From a bacterium (lineage in GTDB: Bacteria; Bacillota_I; Bacilli_A; RF39; UBA660): a DNA stretch of 38,171 nt. The position numbers and the translations under genes were made by a program. The notes beneath the pieces were generated by a model that was given only the letters and a program-made list of their open reading frames with translations, had not been told where the DNA came from and ran no database searches. Positions 17,260 through 25,769 of the stretch are shown piece after piece. Position 1 is the first letter of the stretch. Each line of letters begins with the position of its first letter. The stretch covers positions 1 to 38,171 of the forward strand of contig RKAV01000066.1 of NCBI GenBank assembly GCA_014846175.1. The letters are read 5' to 3'.

Positions 17260-17812
17260 TTTCATCTACTCCTTCTATTATTTGTTTAATATTATCTAAA
17301 TCTTTTAAATATTGTTGCATACCACTATTGTTTAAAAGATAATAATCAGCATAAGCAATAGGACCACCTTTAGCAGAGTTTTCTATTTCTGTAACATCTC
17401 TTGTTATAATCTCTTCTTGGTTAAATGCTCTTTCCTCTCGCTTAGATATTCTATCATACCTTATTTTTTTGTCACAAACAATAGCAATTACTACTAAATC
17501 TTTAAATTCTTCTTTTAATATCTTATATTCATCCCAAGAATATAATCCATCTAAAATAACATTTCCTTCACTATATAGTTTTTTTATTTTTGGTAACAGA
17601 ATTTTCGCCACTACTCCCATACCATATTCTTTTCTAATTCTTTCTCTAAATTCTTTTTGACTTTCAGGAGTTATTTCTATTCCTTCCTCTCTCATTTTAT
17701 CATAGATAACTCCTCCAAAATAAACTAAGTTATATCCATTGTTATTAAAATAGGAAGAAGCAATACTCTTCCCACTACCAGCCATTCCAACTATTGCAAC
17801 TATTTTATTCAT
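17243..17812 (-). CDS. P-loop kinase related to dephospho-CoA/nucleotide kinases
   Basis: A 189-residue protein with a Walker A motif, GMAGSGKS (about 9-16). The following segment FGGVIYDKMREEGIEITPESQKEFRERI resembles the dephospho-CoA kinase-like/UPF0200 group more than classical CoaE. VILDGLYSWDE is a Walker B-like strand and DRISKREERAF is a lid-like segment rich in Arg. It would phosphorylate a small nucleotide-type substrate; which one cannot be told from sequence. GGAGGAT precedes the ATG at 17812. It overlaps the upstream kinase gene by 8 bases and alaS by 17. Confidence 0.75.
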   Translation of the reverse strand: MNKIVAIVGMAGSGKSIASSYFNNNGYNLVYFGGVIYDKMREEGIEITPESQKEFRERIRKEYGMGVVAKILLPKIKKLYSEGNVILDGLYSWDEYKILKEEFKDLVVIAIVCDKKIRYDRISKREERAFNQEEIITRDVTEIENSAKGGPIAYADYYLLNNSGMQQYLKDLDNIKQIIEGVDENEKDD

Positions 17813-18338
17813 CTTTATCCTCCACTACTTTTAAAGCTTCTAACTTTAAACCTTCTATATCTTTATTTTCTATTATATAATTAAAGTCTTTATAATTATC
17901 TAAATCTATTTCTGTTTGATGATGTTTTTCTTTATTAGTTAACATATTATCTTTTTTATTAGTTAATAGTATTGTTTTAATACTAGGATAGTTTTCTTGC
18001 AATACTTCTATTTCATGAACTAATCTACCATCAGTAATGATTCCTACATCATAATAATTATCAAGAACAGCTATAGTAGTAATTAAATAATCAAGAAGAA
18101 AATCTTTTTTATTTAATTTCAACTGTAAGATGTCATACCCTAAAGTTTGTAATAATTCTCTTGGCTTTTCATCTTTTCTTTTATCATAACCAAAGTAGTC
18201 TTCTGCCCATCTATATAAAGGAGCAGTTAACTTTAAAATACAAACTTTTTTATTATTTTTTTCTTCTTCTTGTTTAATAAGGTTAGCAAAAGTATCTTTT
18301 CCAGCCCTTGCTTTACCACAGATTAAATAAAGCTTCAT
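17805..18338 (-). CDS. Deoxynucleotide monophosphate kinase-like P-loop protein
   Basis: A 177-residue protein with an N-terminal P-loop GKARAGKDTFA (about 8-18), of the form GxxxxGKDT used by phage-type dNMP kinases and their bacterial relatives. KLTAPLYRWAEDYFGYDKRKDEKPRELLQ and VGIITDGRLVHEIEVLQ are the other recognisable segments. I infer phosphorylation of a nucleoside monophosphate. It overlaps the next kinase gene by 8 bases and follows the permease by 10, inside the alaS operon. Confidence 0.72.
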   Translation of the reverse strand: MKLYLICGKARAGKDTFANLIKQEEEKNNKKVCILKLTAPLYRWAEDYFGYDKRKDEKPRELLQTLGYDILQLKLNKKDFLLDYLITTIAVLDNYYDVGIITDGRLVHEIEVLQENYPSIKTILLTNKKDNMLTNKEKHHQTEIDLDNYKDFNYIIENKDIEGLKLEALKVVEDKDE

Positions 18339-18348
18339 CTTACCACCT

Positions 18349-19497
18349 CTATTTAATTAATTCTTCTTTTTTATTTAGAGAATGAAATTTCTCTCCCACT
18401 CCTGTTTTTTCATCAATAAACTCTAAAATTATCTTTAAGCTAGCAATAACGGGAGTAGCCACTATCATTCCTATCATACCAAAGAAATAGTTAAAAATCA
18501 ATAGTCCGAGCATGATAGTAACAGGGTGTAATTTCATAGTTTTTCCCATAATTAAAGGCTGATAAAAGTTGTTTTCTAGTGTTTGACAAACCATAATAGA
18601 AACAATTGTTAAAATACCAACTTTAGGGTTCATTGAGAAACCAACAAATAAAGCTGGTATTGCTCCAATCCAAGGTCCAATATAAGGAATTACATCAGTA
18701 ACAGCACAAAACAAAGCAAATAATAATGGTGCTTTTAATCCAGCAAGAGAAAGTCCAATCGCTTGTGTTAAAAAGACAAATAACATAACTATTAATACTC
18801 CTTGAACATAATTTCTTAACTTACCATTAATTCTTCGCATCAAATCTTTAGCATTATCATGATATATATCAGGTATTAGTGATAATAGATGTTTTTCACT
18901 TTTTTTAAAGTCAAATAAGATATAAAATCCTATCATAAATCCTAATAAGATATTAGCTCCACCACTTATTATTTTACTAATTGTTTTAAAAAGGAGAGTT
19001 GGTAATGTTTCTGACATATTCTTACCAATTACTTCTATTTTGCTAATAATATCAGCTTCATAACTAGCAAGTAAAGAGTTATCAAAGGAAGCAAAGAAAT
19101 TATCAACGCTAGCTTTGGCCTTATCAATAAGGGATGGTAAAGAATTAACAAGATCAGTAATACCACTAGCAAAAGATGGAATAACAAAGTAACATAGTAG
19201 TAATAAGAAGATTATCATAAATAGATATGTTATTATACAAGCAATAACTCTATTCATTTTCTTTTCCATTTTAGTTACTAATGGATCTAAAAGCCAAGCT
19301 ATTAATAAACCAATAAAGACAGGAGAAATAACTTTTATAATATTAAATATAAAATCTAATATTTTCCATTCTTTAACAACATAAGTAATTAATAAAATAA
19401 CTAAAACAAAAACTAATATATGAATTAATTGTAATACTTTATTAGAGGTCTTAATAAATTTATTTAATTCTTTCTTATCTACTTTTTCACGAAACAT
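18349..19497 (-). CDS. AI-2E family transporter (UPF0118)
   Basis: A 382-residue membrane protein with about eight hydrophobic segments in the usual AI-2E layout: an N-terminal pair, a soluble helical middle (about 105-160), then GLSLAGLKAPLLFALFCAVTD, VIPYIGPWIGAIPALFVG and LENNFYQPLIMGKTMKLHPVTIML, which are family signatures. Members export small molecules or ions and only some handle autoinducer-2, so the substrate is unknown. GAAGGTG precedes the ATG at 19497. It heads the leftward operon running to alaS, holA and yneF. Confidence 0.9.
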   Translation of the reverse strand: MFREKVDKKELNKFIKTSNKVLQLIHILVFVLVILLITYVVKEWKILDFIFNIIKVISPVFIGLLIAWLLDPLVTKMEKKMNRVIACIITYLFMIIFLLLLCYFVIPSFASGITDLVNSLPSLIDKAKASVDNFFASFDNSLLASYEADIISKIEVIGKNMSETLPTLLFKTISKIISGGANILLGFMIGFYILFDFKKSEKHLLSLIPDIYHDNAKDLMRRINGKLRNYVQGVLIVMLFVFLTQAIGLSLAGLKAPLLFALFCAVTDVIPYIGPWIGAIPALFVGFSMNPKVGILTIVSIMVCQTLENNFYQPLIMGKTMKLHPVTIMLGLLIFNYFFGMIGMIVATPVIASLKIILEFIDEKTGVGEKFHSLNKKEELIK

Positions 19498-19522
19498 CTT
19501 AACACCTTCATTTCTATTTCTT

Positions 19523-19528
19523 AGTATA
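19523..19528 (-). promoter_or_regulatory. Putative -10 box for the AI-2E-alaS operon
   Basis: TATACT lies on the minus strand about 25 bases before the start at 19497. The matching -35 (TTTTTA, 17 bases upstream) is poor, so support is weak. The divergent yigZ promoter occupies the same 85-base gap. Confidence 0.4.
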
Positions 19529-19537
19529 CCACTTATC

Positions 19538-19566
19538 TTTACATTTAAAAAGAATTTTAATAAAAT
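19538..19566 (+). promoter_or_regulatory. Sigma-A promoter for yigZ
   Basis: TTTACA (19538-19543), a 17-base spacer and TAAAAT (19561-19566). Transcription would begin at about 19573, giving a very short leader that contains little more than the GGTGGTGA ribosome site. Confidence 0.55.
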
Positions 19567-19582
19567 ATAGGTGGTGATTTAA

Positions 19583-20167
19583 ATGCAAGTAATTAAAGAA
19601 AATGTAACTTATCAAGAAGAAATAAAACATTCTAAGTTTATTACTTTATTATATAGGGTTAATGATATGGGGGAAGTTAATTACTATTTAAAAAAGGTAC
19701 GGGACGATTATAAAGGAGCAACTCACTACTGTTATGCTTTTAATCTTTTAAATACTAGTGGTTATAGTGATGATAAAGAACCAAAGAATACGGCAGGAAA
19801 ACCCATGCTTTTTATATTAACTTCTAATAATATAGTTAATATTTTAGTTATTTCCGTTCGCTACTTTGGTGGTATTAAACTAGGTACAGGTGGTCTTTTA
19901 AAAGCCTATACTAATGGTCTATTGGAAGCTATTAAAAAATCTATTCTTTTAAATGTTGTAAGTGGTTATGTAATAACTTGTGAATTTAGTTATGATAATG
20001 AAAAAAAATACTCTTACCTATTTAAAGATAAGAATATTTTAGCTAAAGTCTATCAAGATAAATGTATCTATACTTTAGAAGTAGATGAAACATTTCTTAA
20101 TAGTTTAACAAATCTTTCTAGTCTTAATATTACTAATAAAGTTAAGACATTAATTGAAGATAAATAA
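19583..20167 (+). CDS. YigZ/IMPACT family protein (UPF0029)
   Basis: A 194-residue protein of usual YigZ length. The N-terminal UPF0029 domain carries HSKFIT, the ATHYCYAF and SDDKEPKNTAGKPML signatures and VISVRYFGGIKLGTGGLLKAY, which are diagnostic. The C-terminal DUF1949-type domain (about 130-190) is present but divergent. Relatives include eukaryotic IMPACT; the bacterial function is unsettled. GGTGGTGA precedes the ATG at 19583. It converges with trxA: the two stop codons abut at 20167/20168 with no intergenic base. Confidence 0.9.
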   Translation: MQVIKENVTYQEEIKHSKFITLLYRVNDMGEVNYYLKKVRDDYKGATHYCYAFNLLNTSGYSDDKEPKNTAGKPMLFILTSNNIVNILVISVRYFGGIKLGTGGLLKAYTNGLLEAIKKSILLNVVSGYVITCEFSYDNEKKYSYLFKDKNILAKVYQDKCIYTLEVDETFLNSLTNLSSLNITNKVKTLIEDK

Positions 20168-20470
20168 TTATTTTATAAACCAAGAAGCAATGGTGTCATA
20201 GTCTTTATACCCTACTTCTTTTTTTATTAGTTTTCCATCACGATAAACTTCTAATGTAGGAATACTCATAATACCATGTTCTTTAGTAATATTTTCAAAT
20301 TCATCTACATCTATCTTAATAATTTTAATCCCTGTAAAATGTTCTTCTAACTCTTCTAATACTTCTCCTACCATTTTACATGGTCCACACCAAGTAGCAT
20401 AAAAATCTACTAAAACATCACCTTTAGCTATTAAATCTTCAAACTTACTTTCATCTTCTAAATAAATCAT
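20168..20470 (-). CDS. trxA: Thioredoxin
   Basis: A 100-residue thioredoxin with VLVDFYATWCGPCKMV (WCGPC active site at about residues 28-32) and the cis-Pro loop SIPTLEVYRDGK. It reduces protein disulfides in the cytoplasm. I start at the ATG at 20470, because AAGGGTGATG lies upstream as ribosome site. An in-frame ATG six codons earlier (20488) would overlap the cvpA-like gene and carry that site inside the coding sequence. It probably shares a transcript with the cvpA-like gene. Confidence 0.95.
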   Translation of the reverse strand: MIYLEDESKFEDLIAKGDVLVDFYATWCGPCKMVGEVLEELEEHFTGIKIIKIDVDEFENITKEHGIMSIPTLEVYRDGKLIKKEVGYKDYDTIASWFIK

Positions 20471-20477
20471 TTTATCA

Positions 20478-21191
20478 TCACCCTTCATATTTACTAATTA
20501 CAGTATCTAAATCTTTAATATCAATTATTTTTTTATTAGTTTCTAATTCTTTAACTTCATCAACTGTAACTATTTTATTCTTTAATAGTATATCAATTAC
20601 TTTTAAATTTAAACTATTTTCACTATTATTCTTATCAAGTGCCATAATTTCTTCTAAAGTAGTATTAACATTACCAAAACTATCTTTTAAAATAGGTGTA
20701 TCTTCCATTACAAATTTTCTAACTTTAGATTCCATAAAAGTACTATTACTACTTAGTGGTATCATTAAAACATTTAATGCTATAAATACTAATACATAAC
20801 CTTCAATTATTCCTAAGATAAATCCTAAAATTCTATTTGGTAATATTAAAATTACAGTAGCATCAACTACTTTACTAAGTATTCCTGATAAATTAATAAT
20901 TATTCTTAGAATAAAATGGAAGATAATTAACAGTATAAGAAATGCTATTAGCTGATAAAAGATAATACTTAAGGAACTAAGAGGACCAAATATAGAGTTT
21001 ACTTTAAAAGGTGGAAATAAATTAATCAAAAAACTTGCTAATAAACCTTTTAATAAGAAAGCAAGAACTATTGAAACTATATTTCCAAGTACTATTACTC
21101 CTTCTTTAATAACTCCTCTTTTAAGACCTACAATACCAAAACTTATAATAATAAGAATGATAATTACACTAAAATTATTAATATTTTCCAT
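20478..21191 (-). CDS. CvpA family membrane protein
   Basis: A 237-residue protein with four or more membrane helices in the first 160 residues. The pattern IIISFGIVGLKRGVIKE near the N-terminus and VDATVILILPNRILGFILGIIEGYV matches the CvpA/colicin V production family (the usual G..RG....... and N...G...G positions). The last ~80 residues are soluble and charged. The cellular role of CvpA proteins is not well defined; envelope homeostasis has been proposed. AAAGGA precedes the ATG at 21191. It is divergent from rnhC. Confidence 0.8.
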   Translation of the reverse strand: MENINNFSVIIILIIISFGIVGLKRGVIKEGVIVLGNIVSIVLAFLLKGLLASFLINLFPPFKVNSIFGPLSSLSIIFYQLIAFLILLIIFHFILRIIINLSGILSKVVDATVILILPNRILGFILGIIEGYVLVFIALNVLMIPLSSNSTFMESKVRKFVMEDTPILKDSFGNVNTTLEEIMALDKNNSENSLNLKVIDILLKNKIVTVDEVKELETNKKIIDIKDLDTVISKYEG

Positions 21192-21237
21192 AATTCAAAT
21201 CCTTTCTATATTTATTATAACTATATTTTTTAAAATA

Positions 21238-21246
21238 TGCTATACT
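21238..21246 (+). promoter_or_regulatory. Extended -10 promoter for rnhC
   Basis: TG-C-TATACT forms an extended -10 about 22 bases before the rnhC ATG, with no clear -35. On the opposite strand TATAAT (21214-21219 in plus coordinates) is a candidate -10 for the cvpA-like gene, so the 76-base gap is divergent. Confidence 0.5.
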
Positions 21247-21267
21247 AAATTAAATGAGGTGAGGAAT

Positions 21268-22173
21268 ATGAATGAAGTCATAAAAGTAAGTGACAAGACA
21301 AAAGCTAAAATGATTGAATATTATAAGGATAAGATGAAAGATAAAGTTATCCCTTATGTTGTTTTTCAAGCAGTTGATATGGATACTACTATTACTATGT
21401 ATGAATCTGGAAAAGTTATGTTTCAAGGAAAGAGTGCTGATGTTGATGCTGCTATGTGGAAAGAAATGGATGGTATAGAAACAACTTCTAAGGAAAGTGT
21501 TAATGATAGTAAGTATCATAACTGTTCATCTGTGGGTAGTGATGAAGTTGGAACTGGTGATTATTTTGGTCCAATTGTTGTAACTGCTACTTATGTACCG
21601 AAAGAAGATGTTAAGTTTTTAGAAGATTTAGGTATTAGGGATAGTAAAAAGTTAACTGATGAATTTATCTTAGCTAATGCTCCTATTCTTGCTAAAAGAT
21701 TAAAGTATCGTAGTATTATTTTAAATAATATTGATTATAATAAGAATTATACAAAAGACTTTAATATGAATAAGATTAAAGCTATAATGCATAATAAAGT
21801 TTTATATCAATTAATGCATGAAGTTAATCCTAAAGTTGATTATATTATTGTTGATGAGTTTGCAAGGGAAAAAAGATATTATGAATATATTAGTGATGCT
21901 AAAGATATTCAAAAAGGAATTACTTTTATGACTAAAGCCGAAGATAAGAACTTAGCTGTGGCAGCATCTTCTATTATTAGTAGATATATATTTTTAAAAG
22001 AGTTTGATAAGTTAGCTGATAGTGTTCATCTTCCTTTACCTAAGGGAGCAGGAAAAGAAGTTGATAAGATAGGTGAAGAAGTAGTAGAAAAGTATGGCGA
22101 AGATAAATTAAAAGAAATTGCTAAATACAATTTCAAAAATACAGAAAGAATATTAAAGACGATTATTTTCTAA
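21268..22173 (+). CDS. rnhC: Ribonuclease HIII
   Basis: A 301-residue RNase HIII that cleaves the RNA strand of RNA/DNA hybrids. Residues 1-85 form the TBP-like substrate-binding domain (VIPYVVFQAVDMDTTITMYE, KVMFQGKSAD). The catalytic domain begins GSDEVGTGDYFGPIVVTA with the active-site Asp-Glu, followed by RDSKKLTDEFI, VDYIIVDEFA and AVAASSIISRYIFL. The start is the ATG at 21268 behind AGGTGAGGA. The frame is open upstream but that region is the promoter gap. Confidence 0.96.
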   Translation: MNEVIKVSDKTKAKMIEYYKDKMKDKVIPYVVFQAVDMDTTITMYESGKVMFQGKSADVDAAMWKEMDGIETTSKESVNDSKYHNCSSVGSDEVGTGDYFGPIVVTATYVPKEDVKFLEDLGIRDSKKLTDEFILANAPILAKRLKYRSIILNNIDYNKNYTKDFNMNKIKAIMHNKVLYQLMHEVNPKVDYIIVDEFAREKRYYEYISDAKDIQKGITFMTKAEDKNLAVAASSIISRYIFLKEFDKLADSVHLPLPKGAGKEVDKIGEEVVEKYGEDKLKEIAKYNFKNTERILKTIIF

Positions 22174-22187
22174 TCGCCTTTATTTTT
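22155..22187 (+). terminator. Terminator straddling the rnhC stop codon
   Basis: AAAGACGATTA (22155-22165), loop TTTTC and TAATCGCCTTT (22171-22181) form an 11-bp stem with one mismatch, followed by ATTTTTATT. The rnhC stop lies inside the 3' arm. It may also slow leftward transcription from the metallophosphoesterase gene, but the opposite side has little U-tract. Confidence 0.7.
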
Positions 22188-22188
22188 A

Positions 22189-23124
22189 TTATCTAGTACG
22201 TACTAGTCTTTTATTTATATTCATATTATCTTTATAAGTTTCATCGTTAGTAAGTTCTACTGTTTCCATTTGCATTGGACACAAATAGTTTAATGATTGC
22301 ATTATTTTTGGACAACTATTACCCATTTTTACTACACCACCACTAATTAATAAATCAGTTCCACTGTTAAGGGTTCTAACTCCACGAACATCTTTAGGAA
22401 ATAATTCTTTCTTCGGACTAATTAATCCCCTTCTAGTATTAAAAAGTCCAAATGGTACACAGCCATCATGATCATGTCCACCAATTAATAAGTCATATTC
22501 TTTCATTAGTTCAACATTTCTTTCATCTTTAGCAAATTCTGGTGAGTGAATCAAACCAACTGTTGGAACATCTTTAGGAAGATTTTTATATAAGTTTTCA
22601 TGCTTAATCATATCTTCATAAAAAGCTTCTAAATCTTCAATATGAGTCTTTTCAATGTTATTATAATAATATTTAAGTGTTTGAAGATAACCCATAAAAA
22701 ACATTTTTTCATCTTGATATGTTTCATCTAATAAAATATGTACATTTTTCATATCATTTAGTTCTTGCCAAAAATCACCATTAGCAACAACTGCATTACC
22801 ACTTTTACTTTCAAGTACAAAATCATGACTTCCAAGTATAACTATAGTTGGAGCTACTGAAGCTGATCTTTTAATAGTATTAGATAATAGTTCCCTACTA
22901 TTACTATTATATAAATCTAGAGGACTATCAATTAAGTCACCCAAGAAAATATTATAATCTGCTTCTTCTTGTTCTATTTGACTAACTATTGGTTCTAATT
23001 TTTTCTCACTAACTAAAGGACTTATATGTAAATCACCTAAAGTTGTTAATTTTATATTTTTCTTTACTTTAGGATTATATATTTTTAAATCTTTAATTTC
23101 AATTACTTTCTCTGTTTTAAGCAT
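22189..23124 (-). CDS. Calcineurin-like metallophosphoesterase
   Basis: A 311-residue protein with the complete metal-site set: GDLHIS (D.H, about 30), FLGDLIDSP (GD..D), LGSHDF (replacing the common GNHD), GLIHSPEF and IGGHDHDG (G.H.H). This is the YkuE-like class that follows a membrane anchor in some relatives, but no anchor is seen here. The substrate is unknown. I start at the ATG at 23124 (MLKTEKVIEI) behind TGGTGGT. The frame is open 27 codons further up inside the laccase-domain gene. It follows that gene by 13 bases, so they are one transcript. Confidence 0.88.
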   Translation of the reverse strand: MLKTEKVIEIKDLKIYNPKVKKNIKLTTLGDLHISPLVSEKKLEPIVSQIEQEEADYNIFLGDLIDSPLDLYNSNSRELLSNTIKRSASVAPTIVILGSHDFVLESKSGNAVVANGDFWQELNDMKNVHILLDETYQDEKMFFMGYLQTLKYYYNNIEKTHIEDLEAFYEDMIKHENLYKNLPKDVPTVGLIHSPEFAKDERNVELMKEYDLLIGGHDHDGCVPFGLFNTRRGLISPKKELFPKDVRGVRTLNSGTDLLISGGVVKMGNSCPKIMQSLNYLCPMQMETVELTNDETYKDNMNINKRLVRTR

Positions 23125-23137
23125 TTTAATACCACCA

Positions 23138-23953
23138 TTATTTTTTCTTATAATAGGCACCAGTAAACTGTCTTCCGGCTTTTGTCTTATCTTTATATGA
23201 AGCACTATTAGAATAGTAATTATTATTAGTTATAGTATCATCATTATTTACAATAAATGATTCAAATTTTTCCGGATCTAGTTGATAAAGTAATGCCTTT
23301 CTTAAATCAATTTTAAATTCTCCAGTATCAGTTTCTTTAATTGCCCCAGTTTCTTGCCAGAATGATTCTTTAGCCCACCTTGGCATAGAATCATAAGTCC
23401 AATCTTTACCAGCATGACTACCAATATAGATATAAATATCATCTAATTTACTATCGTATTTGCTTTGAAGAGCTTCAATAGTCATTTTTGGTAGATAGTT
23501 ATCTATCATTTCGGCACCACAATGAGCTGTTGCTGTTACACCATTTTTTAAATCACTTGCTATTAAAACTGGACAGTCAGCAACAGGATAACCTGCTACT
23601 ACTCCAGGAGTTTTATCGGTTAAAATTAGAATATCTGATTTTATATCTAAATCCCAACCATCTTGATAAGCATCAACCATTTCTTGTGTCAAAACAGTAT
23701 CAGAACCATCTTTTGTTTGTGTTGGCATATAAAATTTATATGGATCAAAGCCATTTTCATAATCAAGACTTGCTAATATTCTATGTTCCAAGAATAATGC
23801 TCTTCTTTCTTCAGCACTTAATTTTTCATCATAAAACTTCTTAGCCGTATTCATACAACCATATCTAGCATCTACATCAAAGATACGTAAGTTTCCTTTT
23901 GATTTGTTACCTATTTTATAGATATTATAATCTCTAACATTTAAATTTTTCAT
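23138..23953 (-). CDS. Laccase-domain protein (PgeF/YfiH family), divergent
   Basis: A 271-residue protein of the multicopper-oxidase-4 fold. PVADCPVLIASD holds the family Cys and TATAHCGAEMID holds the His where typical members have HAGWRG. IYIYIGSHAGKDWTY matches the conserved IGPCI strand, and GRQFTGAYY closes the protein like the family tail. Well-studied members act on purine nucleosides or cell-wall dipeptide errors, so activity here is unclear, the more so because the GWRG residues are replaced. A strong promoter and a GGGGGA ribosome site lie upstream. Confidence 0.75.
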   Translation of the reverse strand: MKNLNVRDYNIYKIGNKSKGNLRIFDVDARYGCMNTAKKFYDEKLSAEERRALFLEHRILASLDYENGFDPYKFYMPTQTKDGSDTVLTQEMVDAYQDGWDLDIKSDILILTDKTPGVVAGYPVADCPVLIASDLKNGVTATAHCGAEMIDNYLPKMTIEALQSKYDSKLDDIYIYIGSHAGKDWTYDSMPRWAKESFWQETGAIKETDTGEFKIDLRKALLYQLDPEKFESFIVNNDDTITNNNYYSNSASYKDKTKAGRQFTGAYYKKK

Positions 23954-23982
23954 TTTTAATCCCCCTTAAATAATGTAGCTAG

Positions 23983-24011
23983 ATTATACCACTTTATAGT
24001 GAAAATGTCAA
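23983..24011 (-). promoter_or_regulatory. Consensus sigma-A promoter for the laccase-domain/phosphoesterase pair
   Basis: Perfect TTGACA (24006-24011), a 17-base spacer and perfect TATAAT (23983-23988) on the minus strand. A short inverted repeat CACT/AGTG lies in the spacer. It is the best promoter in the window and is placed just after aspS. Confidence 0.88.
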
Positions 24012-24023
24012 ATGAATTTCTAA

Positions 24024-25769
24024 CTAATCTCTTACTTTAATATGAACCTCTCTTAATTGTTCTTCTGTTACAGTACTTGGAGCATTCATTAAGATATCAC
24101 TACCTGAGGCACTCATTGGAAAAGCGATAGTTTCCCTAATTGAGTCTTCATCTAAAAGCATCATTAATATACGGTCAAGTCCAGGAGCCATACCAGCATG
24201 GGGTGGAGCACCATATTGAAAAGCTTCATATAAAGCTTTAAATCTTCTTTCTATTTCTTCTTCCTCATAACCTGCAATAGCAAATACTTTTTTCATAATT
24301 CCTAAGTCATGATTTCTAACCGCACCACTAGATAACTCAACGCCATTACAAACAAAATCAAATTGATAAGCTAATATATCTTCTATCTTTTGATCAAATG
24401 CTTCCATTCCCCCTTTAGGCATACTAAATGGGTTGTGCATGAAGGTATAACATTCATTTTCTTCATCCCACTCAAACATAGGAAAGTCATGAATAATAGC
24501 AAAAACATATTTATTAGGATTCATAAGATTTAACTTTCTACCAAGTTCCATTCTAATAGAACCTGCTAATTCTAGTGATTTTTTTCTATCTGCTATAAAG
24601 AATAAAACATCATCTTTTTTAAGTTCTGCTTTATCTATTAAAGCTTCTCGTTCATCTTCTGTTAAAAACTTATCAATCGGACCTGCAAAAGATAAATCTT
24701 CATTTACTTTTAAATAACCAATACCAGGCATTCCAATACTTTTAGCATAATCAACTACTTCATTAAACCAAGAATTACTCTTACTAGCTAAATTCTCAAC
24801 TTTTATTCCTTTAACTGGTACACCTCTAAAAGGACGAAACTCAGTTTCTTCAAACTCTTCTGTTAAATCAATTATTACTAAAGGATTTCTTAAATCTGGT
24901 TTATCAGAACCATACTTTTCCATAGCTTCTTTATAAGTCAATCTAATAAATGGTGGTTCTGATATTTCTTTATCTTTAGAAAACTTCTTAAATGTTTCAT
25001 AGAAGATTTTCTCTCCCATTTGTAAGACATCTTCTTCTGTTGCAAAAGCCATTTCAAAGTCTAATTGATAAAATTCACCATAAACACGGTCACTTCTAGC
25101 ATCTTCATCGCGAAAGCAAGGAGCTATTTGGTAATACTTATCAAACCCAGCACACATTAGTAATTGTTTAAACTGTTGTGGAGCTTGAGGTAAGGCATAA
25201 AACTTTCCTTTATATTTTCTACTAGGTACTAGAAAGTCTCTTGCTCCTTCAGGTGAAGATGAAGTTAAAATAGGTGTTTGTAATTCAACAAAGTCATATT
25301 CTTCCATTAAATTTCTTAAAAAGTGGATTACTTTATTACGGAAAAGAATTGATGATTTAACCTTTGGATTTCTCAAATCTAAATAACGATACTTAAGTCT
25401 CACATCTTCTGCTACTTCTTTACTAGTCATCACTTCAAAAGGTAAAACATTCTTACTCTTACCAAGTATTTCTATTGAACTAACTAACAACTCAATAGTG
25501 CCTGTTTCAATTCTATCATTGTAATCATCTTCATCTCTTTTACGGATTTTTCCTTTAACGGTAACAGCTGATTCTCTTGTTAGATCATCAAACATCTTAT
25601 CATCATTACTAACTAATTGTAGAGTTCCATAAAAATCTCTTAAATCAACAAAGATTACTCCACCATGATCTCTTATATTTTCAATGAACCCTGCTACTAC
25701 TACTTCTTTATCTATATCTTTTTCTCTTAAACTACCAGCATAACAATCACGATATTTATTTTTAATCAT
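24024..25769 (-). CDS. aspS: Aspartyl-tRNA synthetase, probably non-discriminating
   Basis: A 581-residue bacterial-type AspRS. The N-terminal OB domain contains VAGFIENIRDHGGVIFVDLRD. The class II core carries LQTPILTSSSPEGARDFLVPS, FYALPQAPQQFKQLLMCAGFD, FRDEDARSDRVYGEFYQLDFEM and motif 3 GMAPGLDRILMMLL. The bacterial GAD insertion lies at about 285-400. It overlaps gatB by 8 bases and is the last gene of gatC-gatA-gatB-aspS. Together with GatCAB and an Asn-specifying T-box, this suggests it loads Asp on both tRNA-Asp and tRNA-Asn. Confidence 0.96.
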   Translation of the reverse strand: MIKNKYRDCYAGSLREKDIDKEVVVAGFIENIRDHGGVIFVDLRDFYGTLQLVSNDDKMFDDLTRESAVTVKGKIRKRDEDDYNDRIETGTIELLVSSIEILGKSKNVLPFEVMTSKEVAEDVRLKYRYLDLRNPKVKSSILFRNKVIHFLRNLMEEYDFVELQTPILTSSSPEGARDFLVPSRKYKGKFYALPQAPQQFKQLLMCAGFDKYYQIAPCFRDEDARSDRVYGEFYQLDFEMAFATEEDVLQMGEKIFYETFKKFSKDKEISEPPFIRLTYKEAMEKYGSDKPDLRNPLVIIDLTEEFEETEFRPFRGVPVKGIKVENLASKSNSWFNEVVDYAKSIGMPGIGYLKVNEDLSFAGPIDKFLTEDEREALIDKAELKKDDVLFFIADRKKSLELAGSIRMELGRKLNLMNPNKYVFAIIHDFPMFEWDEENECYTFMHNPFSMPKGGMEAFDQKIEDILAYQFDFVCNGVELSSGAVRNHDLGIMKKVFAIAGYEEEEIERRFKALYEAFQYGAPPHAGMAPGLDRILMMLLDEDSIRETIAFPMSASGSDILMNAPSTVTEEQLREVHIKVRD

